NCBI GenBank assembly: GCA_050946115.1
Contig: JBMNUF010000001.1
Location: 62,001 to 126,000 of the forward strand
Length of the DNA stretch: 64,000 nt
Direction: 5' to 3'
From: CAYFRC01 sp050946115
Lineage (GTDB): Bacteria; Bacillota; Clostridia; Christensenellales; Aristaeellaceae
How positions within the stretch are numbered: the first letter of the stretch is position 1; each line of letters starts with the position of its first letter. A model generated the notes under the pieces. The model worked only from the letters and a program-made list of their open reading frames with translations, ran no database searches and was not told the origin of the DNA. Below are positions 44,569 through 53,543 of this stretch, piece after piece. The translations under genes and the position numbers were made by a program.

Positions 44569-45629
44569 TGGAATGGAAGAACATCGATGCGGCGATGACG
44601 TACAGCTCCATCGAACGCCCCGAAAGCCTTTCGTGGTACGACGCGAAAAAAGCGCCGTTTGGCGTGTCCGGGCTTTCGCGCTTTTCGCAGGAGCGGGAAT
44701 TCGCGCGGTTCTCCAGGGCGGAGCGAGAGGCGCTTCAATCGGTCTCCCCCGCCGTCGCGGAGCTTTCCACGCACCTCGCGGGCGGGCAGATTCGCTTTGT
44801 CACCGATTCCGCGTCCGTATCCGTCGCGGCAAAGCTCACGCACGCGAGCGGCATGGACCATTTCGCAGCGACGGGCGAGGCGGGCATCGACTGCTACGTC
44901 ATGGAAGACAGATACCGCTTCAAGGGCGTTACGCGCTTTGACAGGACGAAGGACAATTACGCGGTAACGCTTGCCTCCGGGCTTTCGCGCGAAAAGAAAG
45001 AAATCCTTCTGAACCTCCCGCTCTATGCGGGGCTGGTGTCGCTGCATATCGGGCTGGATGCGGGCGCAGCGCTCCTCCCGCCCAAGCCCTTCGCGCACGG
45101 GAAGCCGATCGTCGTCTACGGAAGCTCCATCACGCAGGGCGGCTGTGCGACGCGGCCCGGGATGCTCTATACCAACATCCTTTCCCGCCGCATGGATCGG
45201 GAGTTCATCAACTTCGGCTTTTCGGGCAGCGGCAAGGGCGAAAAAGAGGTCGCGGAACTCGTCGCAAATGTCGAAAACCCCGCGCTGTACATCCTGAGCT
45301 ACGAGCCTAACGCGGGAATGGGCGTCAAGACGACGATGGATTCCTTCCTCGCCGTTTTGCGCAAAGCGCATCCCATCGTCCCGATCCTCGTCGCGTCGCG
45401 CCTTCCGTTTGAGGGCGACAATACGATGATGGACGAACTGCGTGCGTGGCAGGCGGATTGCGTCAGGCGGCATCGGGACGCGGGAGATAACCACATCTCC
45501 TTCCTGGACGGCAGGCACCTCATGCCAAAGGACGCGGACGAATGCTTTGTGGATACGGTACATCCGACGGACCTCGGTTTCGCCCAAATCGCGGACAATT
45601 TGCAGCCCGTCATCGAGGCGCTTTTGTGA
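44568..45629 (+). CDS. SGNH/GDSL-family hydrolase
   Basis: 353 residues. An N-terminal beta-sandwich-like segment of about 170 residues precedes an SGNH esterase domain. Block I is IVVYGSSITQGG with the nucleophile Ser, then FGFSGSGKGE, and the C-terminal catalytic Asp/His pair is FVDTVHPTDLGF. This two-part layout is common in carbohydrate or acyl esterases. No signal peptide. Start is GTG 44568 with GGGGAGG 9 bp upstream. Overlaps neighbours on both sides by 1 bp. Confidence 0.88.
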   Translation: MEWKNIDAAMTYSSIERPESLSWYDAKKAPFGVSGLSRFSQEREFARFSRAEREALQSVSPAVAELSTHLAGGQIRFVTDSASVSVAAKLTHASGMDHFAATGEAGIDCYVMEDRYRFKGVTRFDRTKDNYAVTLASGLSREKKEILLNLPLYAGLVSLHIGLDAGAALLPPKPFAHGKPIVVYGSSITQGGCATRPGMLYTNILSRRMDREFINFGFSGSGKGEKEVAELVANVENPALYILSYEPNAGMGVKTTMDSFLAVLRKAHPIVPILVASRLPFEGDNTMMDELRAWQADCVRRHRDAGDNHISFLDGRHLMPKDADECFVDTVHPTDLGFAQIADNLQPVIEALL

Positions 45630-46780
45630 TGGACGCGCTCAAAGCCTTTGCCGTATCCACGGGGGTGGATGCCGCCCGTTTCGACATGGAAGGGCACATG
45701 CTCGCACATACGAATGTGGCGCGCGGCATCGCCTTTTGCAAAAGCTCTAACCGCGACGCGAAGGAGTGCGCCGCGCAACACCGCCGCGCGATGGAAAACG
45801 CCTTCCGAACGGGCGAGCCGTTCGTACACAAATGCCACGAAAACGCGGTGTTCGCAGCGGCGGCGATTCTCAAAAACGGAGAGCTTGCGGGGAGCATCTG
45901 CTGCCTTCCGTGCCTGATGTGGGAGGACGAGGAGGATTCGCGCGACATGCAGGTCGTTACGCCCATGCGCATGCGCGCGCTGTCCGAGATGCTCTTTTCG
46001 CTCTCCGTCAGGCTTTCGGACGGGGAGAGCGACGTTCTCGCGCAGGGGCGGGAGAGGACGCGCGGGCAGATGTCCGTAGCGGATGCCCTCGAGGGTGCAA
46101 AGCTCGACGATCGGCTCATCGCATCCTACCCGCTGCACATGGAAAAGGAGCTCTTGGGGCGCGTGCGCATCGGCGACAGGCAGGGCGCGCGGGCGCTGCT
46201 TAACGAATTGCTCGGGCGCGTATTCGCGAAAAGCGCGGGGCGCATCGAGATCACGAAGGCGCGGCTATTGGAACTCGTGGTCATGATCTCCCGCGCGGCG
46301 GTAGAGAGCGGCGCAGAGATGGAGAGCCTGTTCGGCATGAACAGCCGCTATATCGCGGAGCTCTCCGCTGCGGCGGATTTCGAGGAGGTCTGCGTGTGGG
46401 TCGTCCGCGCGCTGGATTCGTTCATGGACGCGGTATACCGGGTGCGAAACACCAGGGCGGCGACGCTGTTGGGCGACGCCGCGGCCTACATCTCGCAGCA
46501 TCTGGGCGACCAGCTCACGCTGGAGACGGTGTCGCAGGCGGTACACATAAGCCCCTATTACCTGAGCCACCTGTTCAAGGAGGAAATGGGCGCAACCTTC
46601 GTCGAATTCGTTACGAAACAGCGCGTCACGGAGGCAAAAAGGCGACTGCGCGGAACGGACGACTCCGTCACCGAGATCGCGTTTTCGCTGGGCTATGTGG
46701 ACGCGGGATATTTTATCAAGGTGTTCCGCCGCGCGACGGGGACGACGCCCCTGCAATACCGAAAGAAGGGACAAAAATGA
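45629..46780 (+). CDS. AraC-family regulator with PocR-like sensor domain
   Basis: 383 residues. The N-terminal 160 residues resemble a PocR ligand-binding domain with the Cys-rich pattern FCKSSNRDAKECAAQHRRA and a later CHENAVFAAAAIL, which may bind a metal or small molecule. The C-terminal 100 residues are a double helix-turn-helix of the AraC type (TLETVSQAVHISPYYLSHLF and VTEIAFSLGYVDAGYFIKVF). Sits between the esterase and barnase genes in an overlapping array, so it may regulate them. Confidence 0.88.
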   Translation: MDALKAFAVSTGVDAARFDMEGHMLAHTNVARGIAFCKSSNRDAKECAAQHRRAMENAFRTGEPFVHKCHENAVFAAAAILKNGELAGSICCLPCLMWEDEEDSRDMQVVTPMRMRALSEMLFSLSVRLSDGESDVLAQGRERTRGQMSVADALEGAKLDDRLIASYPLHMEKELLGRVRIGDRQGARALLNELLGRVFAKSAGRIEITKARLLELVVMISRAAVESGAEMESLFGMNSRYIAELSAAADFEEVCVWVVRALDSFMDAVYRVRNTRAATLLGDAAAYISQHLGDQLTLETVSQAVHISPYYLSHLFKEEMGATFVEFVTKQRVTEAKRRLRGTDDSVTEIAFSLGYVDAGYFIKVFRRATGTTPLQYRKKGQK

Positions 46781-47271
46781 AGAAACTCTTGTGCGCTCTG
46801 CTCGCGCTCATTCTCCTCTTCGGGGCGGCATTCGCGGAGATTTTGGCAGACGGCGGCACGGTCATGTGGGACGCGCTCTCCGAAGGCGGAGAGACGATCC
46901 TCTATACCATCGAATACGGCGAAAGCTACACCTCGCCCGAGGAGGTCTCCATGTATCTGCACGTGTTTCGGGAGCTTCCCGAAAACTATATCACCAAGCG
47001 CGAAGCGAGAAGCCTCGGCTGGGACGCCGCGAGCGGGAACCTGCACGATGTCGCGCCCGGAAAATCCATCGGCGGCGATCCATTCGGAAACCGCGAGGGG
47101 ATTTTGCCGGACGGCACGTGGCGCGAGTGCGACGTGAACTATTCGGGCGGCTATCGCGGAAGCGAACGCCTGCTCTTTTCCGAAGACGGCATGATTTACG
47201 TGACGTACGACCATTACGAAAGCGCAACGCAACTTTTCGACGGCTGGTATGAGGGGGAGTATGATGGATAA
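46777..47271 (+). CDS. Exported barnase-family ribonuclease
   Basis: 164 residues. Signal peptide MKKLLCALLALILLFGAAFA. The mature part matches the barnase fold: LPENYITKREARSLGW, GKSIGGDPFGNREG, the catalytic-Glu segment WRECDVNYSGGYRGSERLLF and the catalytic-His segment YVTYDHYES. It would cleave RNA outside the cell. The start overlaps the AraC-gene stop by 4 bp. The stop lies inside the barstar gene, the usual toxin-inhibitor coupling. Confidence 0.92.
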   Translation: MKKLLCALLALILLFGAAFAEILADGGTVMWDALSEGGETILYTIEYGESYTSPEEVSMYLHVFRELPENYITKREARSLGWDAASGNLHDVAPGKSIGGDPFGNREGILPDGTWRECDVNYSGGYRGSERLLFSEDGMIYVTYDHYESATQLFDGWYEGEYDG

Positions 47272-47527
47272 AATCGTTTTGGACGGAAACGCCATGCGGA
47301 CGCGGGAGGACGCGCACAGAGAGCTCATGGAAAAGCTCTCCTTCCCCGCGCATTACGGAAAAAACCTCGATGCGCTGTTCGACTGCGTTTCGACCGCGAA
47401 GGCGGAGGTATGGCTCATCAACGCGCATGCGCTTTCGGAGATCCCGGGCAACTACGGGCGAAAGCTGATCGACACGCTTTCGGACGCGGCGAGGATCAAC
47501 GGCGATTTCGCGTTCCACATCGCCTGA
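47264..47527 (+). CDS. Barstar-family RNase inhibitor
   Basis: 87 residues matching barstar (FPAHYGKNLDALFDCVS, SEIPGNYGRKLIDTL). It stays in the cytosol and would neutralise any unsecreted RNase encoded just upstream. ATG 47264 is 5-7 bp from GAGGGGGA and is preferred over ATG 47261. Overlaps the RNase gene by 8 bp. Confidence 0.92.
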   Translation: MDKIVLDGNAMRTREDAHRELMEKLSFPAHYGKNLDALFDCVSTAKAEVWLINAHALSEIPGNYGRKLIDTLSDAARINGDFAFHIA

Positions 47528-47607
47528 CGCATCGCAAAGGGAGAATTCGCGCATCCCTCTTTTGCGCGGCGGGGGAAAGCGCGGGACAGAGCGCAAAGCA
47601 AACAAAA

Positions 47608-47653
47608 GCGGGGGATTGGGCAGGTTCCTTACGGAACCCGCCCAATCCCCCGC
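47608..47653. terminator. Long bidirectional terminator hairpin
   Basis: A 46-bp inverted repeat with one mismatch: arms GCGGGGGATTGGGC/GCCCAATCCCCCGC and GGTTCC/GGAACC around loop TTAC. It lies between the convergent barstar and CoA-ligase genes; T-rich tracts flank it on both strands. Confidence 0.85.
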
Positions 47654-47662
47654 AGTTGTGTT

Positions 47663-49300
47663 TTATGAGCCCGTGATCTGGGCCTCGACGAGGCTTCCCT
47701 TGACGTATTTTTCGCGCAGCTTCGGCTTTTCGATCTTGCCGGTGGGGTTGCGCGGCACCGTATCGAAGATGATCTTGCGCGGGCGCTTGTAGCGCGGCAG
47801 CCCCATGCAGAACTCGTTGAGCTCCTCCTCCGTGCAGGATACATCGGGCTTCAGTTCGACGATTGCGGCGGCGATCTCGCCCAGCCTCGGGTGCGGAAGG
47901 CCGATGACGGCGACGTCCTTGATCTTGTCGTTGGCGCGCAGGAAATCCTCGATCTGCACGGGGTATAGGTTCTCCCCGCCGCTGATGATGACGTCCTTCT
48001 TTCGGTCGACCAGGAAGATGAAGCCGTCCTCGTCCTGCATCGCCATGTCGCCCGTAAACAGCCAGCCGTTTTTCAGCACGGCGGCGGTCGCCTCCGGGTC
48101 GCGGTAGTAGCACTTCATGAGCCCGGGACCGCGCACGATGAGCTCGCCCACCTCGCCCTGCTTGACCGGGTTGCCCTTTTCGTCCGCGATGTCCACCTGC
48201 CAGTTGTAGCCGGGAACGCCGATCGCGCCGACCTTGTGGATGTTCTCCACGCCCAAATGCACGCACCCGGGGCCGATGGACTCGGAAAGGCCGTAGTTCG
48301 TGTCGTACTCGTGGTGCGGGAAAATCTGCTTCCAGCGACGCACGAGGGAGGGCGGCACGGGCTGCGCGCCGATGTGCATGAGGCGCAGCTGGTCGAGCTT
48401 GTAGTCGGAGAGCTTTATATCGCCCCGGTCGATCGCGTCCAAAATGTCCTGCGCCCACGGCACGAGCAGCCACACGATGGTGACGTTTTCCTCCGAGATA
48501 GTTTCAAAAATCCACTTCGGCGAGATGCCGCGCAGCAGCACGGCGCGGCTCCCCGAAATGAGGCTGCCGAACCAGTGCATCTTCGCGCCCGTGTGGTACA
48601 GCGGCGGCATGCACAGGAAGGTATCGCCGCGCCGCTGGCTGTGGTGGTTCTGCTCCACCTCGCACGAGGATATGAGCGACCTGTGCGCGTGCAAAATCGC
48701 CTTGGGGAAGCCCGTCGTGCCGGAGGAGAAGTAGATCGCCGCATCGTCCTCGATCGTGAGCGGCATATCCGGCTTCGTATCGGGCATATCCCGCACGAGG
48801 TCCTCATAGCGCTGTGCAAACTCCGGGCACTTTTCCCCCACATAGATCATGCGGGACACGTTTTTCATGCCGTCCTTTACGGCCTGTACGCGCGTGGTAA
48901 ATTCGGGGCCGAACACGAGCGTGGTGGCTTCGGCGAGTTCCACGCAGTACTGGATTTCGTCCGCCATGTAGCGGTAGTTGAGCGGCACCGCGAGCGCGCC
49001 GGTCTTGAGCACGCCGAAATAGATGGGCAGCCACTCGAGGCAGTTCATCAAAAGGATCGCAACCTTGTCGCCCTTTTTCACGCCCTTGGAAATGAGCAGG
49101 TTCGCAAAGCGGTTCGCCTTTTGGTCGAATTCGAGCCACGTCATCTCCTTGCGATACTGCGCGAGGGGGTTCGCCTCGACCAGCGCGTATTCGCGCGGGT
49201 TCTTTACGATCTTGTCGACCACCTCGGGGTTGATTTCGACGAGGCAAACTTCCTCGCCGTACTGCTTCGCGTTGCGCTCCAACAGGTCCGTAATGATCAT
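47663..49300 (-). CDS. Class I adenylate-forming acyl/aryl-CoA ligase, T-box controlled
   Basis: 545-residue ANL-superfamily enzyme. The P-loop is YFSSGTTGFPKAIL, then the YGLSE motif, LFTGDMAMQDEDGF, the hinge DRKKDVIISGGENLYP and the C-terminal catalytic Lys in NPTGKIEKPKL. It would activate a carboxylic acid through an acyl-adenylate to a CoA thioester. The substrate is unknown. ATG 49300 follows GGAGGAG. A T-box leader with a Tyr specifier lies directly upstream, which is unusual for this family and hints at a link to tyrosine or an aromatic acid. Confidence 0.9.
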   Translation of the reverse strand: MIITDLLERNAKQYGEEVCLVEINPEVVDKIVKNPREYALVEANPLAQYRKEMTWLEFDQKANRFANLLISKGVKKGDKVAILLMNCLEWLPIYFGVLKTGALAVPLNYRYMADEIQYCVELAEATTLVFGPEFTTRVQAVKDGMKNVSRMIYVGEKCPEFAQRYEDLVRDMPDTKPDMPLTIEDDAAIYFSSGTTGFPKAILHAHRSLISSCEVEQNHHSQRRGDTFLCMPPLYHTGAKMHWFGSLISGSRAVLLRGISPKWIFETISEENVTIVWLLVPWAQDILDAIDRGDIKLSDYKLDQLRLMHIGAQPVPPSLVRRWKQIFPHHEYDTNYGLSESIGPGCVHLGVENIHKVGAIGVPGYNWQVDIADEKGNPVKQGEVGELIVRGPGLMKCYYRDPEATAAVLKNGWLFTGDMAMQDEDGFIFLVDRKKDVIISGGENLYPVQIEDFLRANDKIKDVAVIGLPHPRLGEIAAAIVELKPDVSCTEEELNEFCMGLPRYKRPRKIIFDTVPRNPTGKIEKPKLREKYVKGSLVEAQITGS

Positions 49301-49632
49301 TTTGTCTCCTCCTTCATAATAAACGCCCTCTGCATATATGCAGAGGGCGAAAATCCGCGGTACCACCTCAATTTGGTCTTTCTCGGGCACTGTCATGCCC
49401 ATAACGCGCTAACGGGCGTCCCCCGGTGCAGCCTACTCGCGGTGCGGCGCTTTCGATGCACGGCTTTCGGGATGTAACCGAATGTCCGTCTTCCCCGCGC
49501 CTCTCACCAACCGGCTGCTCTCTGTCGGGAAGGCTTTGACATCGTCAGGGAGAAGCCGCTTTGCCTCGGACAACGCACGCGTCCGGCGCGAAATCCCCTG
49601 TTCCCGATCATCGCCTTTCAGAATATACACCC
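49301..49632 (-). promoter_or_regulatory. T-box leader, probable tyrosine specifier, before the CoA ligase
   Basis: Minus strand: T-box sequence GGTGGTACCGCG (49356-49367) and a terminator hairpin with arms CGCCCTCTGCA/TGCAGAGGGCG (49324-49349) and TTTATT. Stem I base helix TCGGGA (49602-49607) pairs with TCCCGA (49467-49472), and AGAGAGC...GGTGAGAG apical motifs are present. One base from the helix is the triplet TAC (49474-49476), the same position at which the Phe T-box of this window shows TTC. Specifier is therefore Tyr UAC. Confidence 0.88.
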
Positions 49633-49660
49633 ATTATACGCAGTATTCGAAATAAGTCAA
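49633..49660 (-). promoter_or_regulatory. Promoter of the CoA-ligase T-box transcript
   Basis: Minus-strand TTGACT (49655-49660) and TATAAT (49633-49638), 16-bp spacing. Confidence 0.8.
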
Positions 49661-49689
49661 GCGCATTTTCTGTTAAATCGACGGGCGGC

Positions 49690-49757
49690 AAAAAGGGGCA
49701 GGCGATTGCCGGGGTGGCGGCGCGCGCCGTCTCTTCCCGATCGCAATCCCCTGCCCC
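49690..49757 (-). terminator. Terminator of PPC-protein copy 1
   Basis: Minus-strand stem GGGGCAGG/CCTGCCCC with an inner GATTGC/GCAATC pairing, followed by TTTTT. It differs in sequence from the terminators of the other copies. Confidence 0.8.
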
Positions 49758-49776
49758 TACTCGACTATTTATCGTT

Positions 49777-51243
49777 TCAAGGAGAGCCGGCAGTGTGGCA
49801 AGCTACACTAATGTCTAAGCGGTATGCTTCATCACTTCTCAGATCATATTCCTTTTCGATGTTATGTTTGGGGAATCGCAAGGTGATTACGCCCGCCTTT
49901 TGGTACCGGAGCGATGTTTTGATGGGACGCGGCTGGTCGAGCGTGCCGAGGACTTCGTGCGTGACGTTGTCCCTCACCTTGGCGTATAGATTGTATATCT
50001 TTGTCAATCTGTTCGTATAGACTCCGTTGTACACCCACATATCCACGCAGAACTTGTCGCCCTTGAAATACATCTTCTTTACGGATCAGATGACACCGAT
50101 GCCGGTCTTGGGGCTCGTGCTCATGACGCGCTCGTTTTTCGCCACGCGGAGCTTGATCCTTTGGCTTTTCGGCGCGCCGTTTACGGTGCCGCTCACCGTC
50201 GTATACAGGCTGCCCGGCTTATCGCCTCTGAATAAGCCGTCCTCCAGGACTAGGCCATAGCGGTTTTTCACCCGCTTGAACCTCACCGAACCCGGGTCAA
50301 ACTGCTGGAAGTATTCGGGCGTGATGTAGATGTCCCCCGCAAGATACTTGGCAAACCCCACGGTCACCGTGTTGTCCCGAAGCGCCACCGAGGTTCTGGC
50401 CGCGCCCTTCTTTTTGAGCGTCAGCTCATACAGCCCGTTGTATGCGTTGTAATAACCGTCTTCTTTCCCAACATTCACTATATACGCGCCCGCAAGCAGG
50501 TTGACCTCTCCCCTGTACGTCCTGCCCCTGGGATAGATCTTGGTATTGTCCTGCTCCACGCGCACATGTATAGGGAAGAACAAGTGGACGAAATGTAAGT
50601 CTACCGGGTTGCCCGTACTCTTCAAGGTGACGGAGAGCCTTGTGGGCTCATTCAGAACCAACTTGTAGCTGTCTCTCGAATTATACTTTGGACCGATTAC
50701 TCCCTTGACCTTCCTGCCCAATACATAGTCTACAGTGGGCGTAGGCTCCGGCCCTGTCACCGATACGCCGCGTATCTCCTTGGTCGTTACGCGCAGATCG
50801 TAGGCACGGTTAAGAATATCCGAATACACCCACGCATAATACCTGCCCGGTTTCGCATAGACGCTGATCTTGTAGACATGGGGCCACTTGCTCCCGTTGT
50901 ATGCGGGCGCATGGACAAGTGCACCTTCGATGCTCAGAGAGTCTGCAAAATACAGTCCCGGTCCCCGCTGGGACTTTTTCACGCGCATCTCGATCGTTAC
51001 AACGGACGGACGATCGACGATAAACTCATACCCTATTTCGTATGCATACTGAACGCATTGCTTCCACCCCGTGTTCGGCGTGATGTGGTCCGGTGTGGCA
51101 TCCTTGGACAAAAGCTTCTCCCGAAGCGCTTTCGGTACCGCCTGTTGGCCGAACGGCACGACATCCGCTTCCGCCATCGCGAGTCCGGCGGGCAGCATGA
51201 GCAGCAGCGCCAACAGCGCCGCTATCCAACGTTTCCCTTTCAT
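49777..51243 (-). pseudogene. Secreted PPC/Ig-like protein, copy 1, interrupted by UGA
   Basis: Same architecture as copies 2-4 over 489 codons, but codon 386 is TGA (50086-50088) where the other copies have TGG (Trp in GIGVIWSVKKM). The downstream frame stays fully open to its proper end (49777). Signal peptide, both PPC-like domains and the Ig-like domain lie before the stop; the last domain (about 100 residues, KMYFKGDKFCVDMWVYNG) lies after it. UGA is a normal stop elsewhere in the window, so this is most simply a recent nonsense mutation. The promoter, leader hairpin and RBS are intact, so a truncated 385-residue secreted product may still be made. First 100 residues are nearly identical to copy 2. 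Confidence 0.85.
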
Positions 51244-51363
51244 ATCCCTTCCCTCCCATTCGAATTCCTGTCGGTATTCGTGCGTTTTCAACCGTGGGGG
51301 AACGCACAAAAGTACACTTCCCCTTCTACCACGGAGTATAACATATGTTTTTCATAATGTACA
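51244..51363 (-). promoter_or_regulatory. Promoter and 5' leader hairpin of copy 1
   Basis: Minus-strand TGTACA (51358-51363), 17-bp spacer, TATACT (51335-51340). A hairpin follows at 51292-51334: GGGAA/TTCCC continued by TGTAC/GTGCG around TTTT. The RBS GGAGGG precedes ATG 51243. The remaining stretch to 51543 shows no gene. Confidence 0.8.
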
Positions 51364-51543
51364 TAGTTTTTTTGTAACATAATATATAATTAACATATAC
51401 ATTGCTTCTCGCCGACGAGGACGAGGGCATTGTTCTGTTCTCATTGGGTTTGCAAGAGCAATTTTGCAATGGAGGCTCGTACCCTTCGGTTCGATTTTGC
51501 CCCCCCGGCTTTGCTCCGCGCCCCGACGACTGCGCAAACGCAC

Positions 51544-51575
51544 AAAAGCGCCCTCCGCACGGTATGCGGAGGGCG
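51544..51575 (-). terminator. Terminator of PPC-protein copy 2
   Basis: Arms CGCCCTCCGCA (51549-51559) and TGCGGAGGGCG (51565-51575), followed on the minus strand by CTTTTG. Lies about 90 bp after the stop codon. Confidence 0.75.
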
Positions 51576-51662
51576 AGAGCAGCCCTTGTCGGATAACACA
51601 GAGGAAGGCGAGCGGCACGATAGTGCCGCGCAACCGATCCCCCCGCTCGGCTATTTATCGTT

Positions 51663-53126
51663 TCAGTAAGAGCCGGCAGTGTTACAAGTTACATTAATGT
51701 CTAAGCGGTATGCTAGATCACCTCTCAGGTCATATTCCTTTTCGATGAATGATTTGGGGAATCGCAAGGTGATTACGCCCGCCTTTTGGTACCGGATCGA
51801 TGTTTTGATAGGACGCGGCTGATTGAGCGTGCCGAGGACTTCGTGCGTGACGTTGTCACTCACCATGGCGTATAGATTGTATATCCTGGTCAATCTGTTC
51901 GTATAGGTTCCGTTGTACACCCACATATCCACGCAGAACTTGTCGCCCTTGAAATACATCTTCTTTACGGACCAGATGACACCGATGCCGACCTTGGGGC
52001 TTGTGCTCATGACGCGCTCGTTTTTCGCCACGCGGAGCTTGATCCTTTGGCTTTTCTGCGCGCCGTTTACGGTGCCGCTCACCGTCACATACAGGCTGCC
52101 CGGTTTCCTGCCCAAGAAAACGCCATTCGAAGCGACCCTGCCGTAGCGGTTGTCTACCGGCTTGAACTTCACTGAACCGTCGTCAAACTGCCGGAAGTAT
52201 TCGGGCGAAATGTACGCCTCAAGCTGGGTGGAAAACCCCCTGGTCACTGTGTTGTCCCGAAGCGCCACCGAGGTTCTGGCTGCGCCCTTCTTTTTGAGCG
52301 TCAGCTCATACAGCCCGTTGTATGCGCCGAAACCATCTTCGTGTTTCCCAACAGTCACTATATACACGCCCGCAAGCAGGTTGACCTCTCCCCTGTACGT
52401 CCTGCCCCTGGGATAGACCTTGGTATTGTCCTGATCCACGCGCACATATATAGGGTTAAACACGCGGAAGAAATGTAAGTCTACCGGATTGCCCGTACTC
52501 TTCAAGGTGACGGAGAGCCTTGTGGGCTCATTCAGAACCAACTTGTAGCAGTCTCTCGAATTATCCTTGGGACCGATTACGCCCTTGACCTTCCTGCCCA
52601 ATACATAGTCTACAGTGGGCGTGGGCTCTGGCCCCGGCACCGATATGCCGCGTATCTCCTTGGTCGTTACGCGCAGATCGTAGGTGCGGTAAAGATAGTC
52701 CGAATACACCCCCGCATAATACATGCCCTGTTTCGCATAGACGCTGATCTTGTATACATGGGGCCATTTGCTCCCGTTGTATACGGGCGACCAGGCAAAT
52801 ACACCTCCTTCGGTGTTCAGAGAGTCCGTAAAAAACAGTCCCGGTCCCCGCTGGGACTTTTTCACGCGCATCTCGATCGTTACAACGGACGGACGATCGA
52901 CGATAAACTCATACCCTATTTCGTATGCATACTGAACGCATTGCTTCCACCCCGTGTTCGGCGTGATGTGGTCCGGTGTGGCATCCTTGGACAAAAGCTT
53001 CTCCCGAAGCGCTTTCGGTACCGCCTGTTGGCCGAACGGCACGACATCCGCTTCCGCCATCGCGAGTCCGGCGGGCAGCATGAGCAGCAGCGCCAACAGC
53101 GCCGCAATCCAACGTTTCCCTTTCAT
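51663..53126 (-). CDS. Secreted PPC/Ig-like protein, copy 2
   Basis: 487 residues. Signal peptide MKGKRWIAALLALLLMLPAG up to AMA-EADVV. Two beta-sandwich domains resemble bacterial pre-peptidase C-terminal (PPC) domains (about 45-165 and 180-285; DCYKLVLNEPTRLSVTLKST ... GLYELTLKKKG). An Ig-like Big-type domain follows (about 290-380; KPGSLYVTVSGTVNGAQKSQ). The C-terminal 100-residue beta domain (KMYFKGDKFCVDMWVYNG, VITLRFPKSFIEKEYDL) recalls SLAP-type modules. No catalytic motif. Start 53126 has GGAGGG 7 bp upstream; the 22 codons open above it lack an RBS. Likely a surface or extracellular binding protein. Confidence 0.88.
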   Translation of the reverse strand: MKGKRWIAALLALLLMLPAGLAMAEADVVPFGQQAVPKALREKLLSKDATPDHITPNTGWKQCVQYAYEIGYEFIVDRPSVVTIEMRVKKSQRGPGLFFTDSLNTEGGVFAWSPVYNGSKWPHVYKISVYAKQGMYYAGVYSDYLYRTYDLRVTTKEIRGISVPGPEPTPTVDYVLGRKVKGVIGPKDNSRDCYKLVLNEPTRLSVTLKSTGNPVDLHFFRVFNPIYVRVDQDNTKVYPRGRTYRGEVNLLAGVYIVTVGKHEDGFGAYNGLYELTLKKKGAARTSVALRDNTVTRGFSTQLEAYISPEYFRQFDDGSVKFKPVDNRYGRVASNGVFLGRKPGSLYVTVSGTVNGAQKSQRIKLRVAKNERVMSTSPKVGIGVIWSVKKMYFKGDKFCVDMWVYNGTYTNRLTRIYNLYAMVSDNVTHEVLGTLNQPRPIKTSIRYQKAGVITLRFPKSFIEKEYDLRGDLAYRLDINVTCNTAGSY

Positions 53127-53246
53127 ATCCCTTCCCTCCCATTCGAATTCCTGTCGGTATGCGTGCGTTTTCAACCGTGGGGGAACGCACAAAAGTACAC
53201 TTCCCCCTCTACCACGGAGTATAACATATGCTTTTCATAATGTACA
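53127..53246 (-). promoter_or_regulatory. Promoter and 5' leader hairpin of copy 2
   Basis: Minus-strand TGTACA (53241-53246), 17 bp, TATACT (53218-53223). Hairpin at 53175-53217 with the same stem as copy 1. The intergenic stretch 53247-53424 holds no gene but is similar to the matching stretch of copy 1. Confidence 0.8.
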
Positions 53247-53424
53247 TAGTGTTTTGCAATATAATATACAGTTAACAGAAGCGTTGCTTCACGTCGACGG
53301 GGACGAGGGCATTGTTATGTTCTCTTTGGGTATGCAAGAGCAATTTTGCAATGGAGGCTCGTACCCTTCGGTTCGATTTCGCCCCCCGGCTTTGCTCCGC
53401 GCCCCGACAACTGCGCAAGCGCAT

Positions 53425-53456
53425 AAAAGCGCCCTCCGCACAACATGCGGAGGGCG
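53425..53456 (-). terminator. Terminator of PPC-protein copy 3
   Basis: Arms CGCCCTCCGCA and TGCGGAGGGCG (53430-53456) followed on the minus strand by CTTTTA. Confidence 0.75.
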
Positions 53457-53543
53457 AAAGCAGCCCTTGCCGAAAAACACAGAGGAAGGCGATCGGCACG
53501 ATAGTGCCGCGCAACCGATCCCCCTGCTCGGCTATTTATCGTT

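Noticed and set aside
50086..50088. UGA recoded as Trp throughout the genome
   Set aside because: Many intact genes here (for example hprK, the flavoprotein and AraC genes) end at TGA in the expected place.
51244..51309. Longer N-terminus for the tandem proteins, starting 22 codons upstream
   Set aside because: The open extension reads through the leader and the RBS; the Met after GGAGGG begins a canonical signal peptide.
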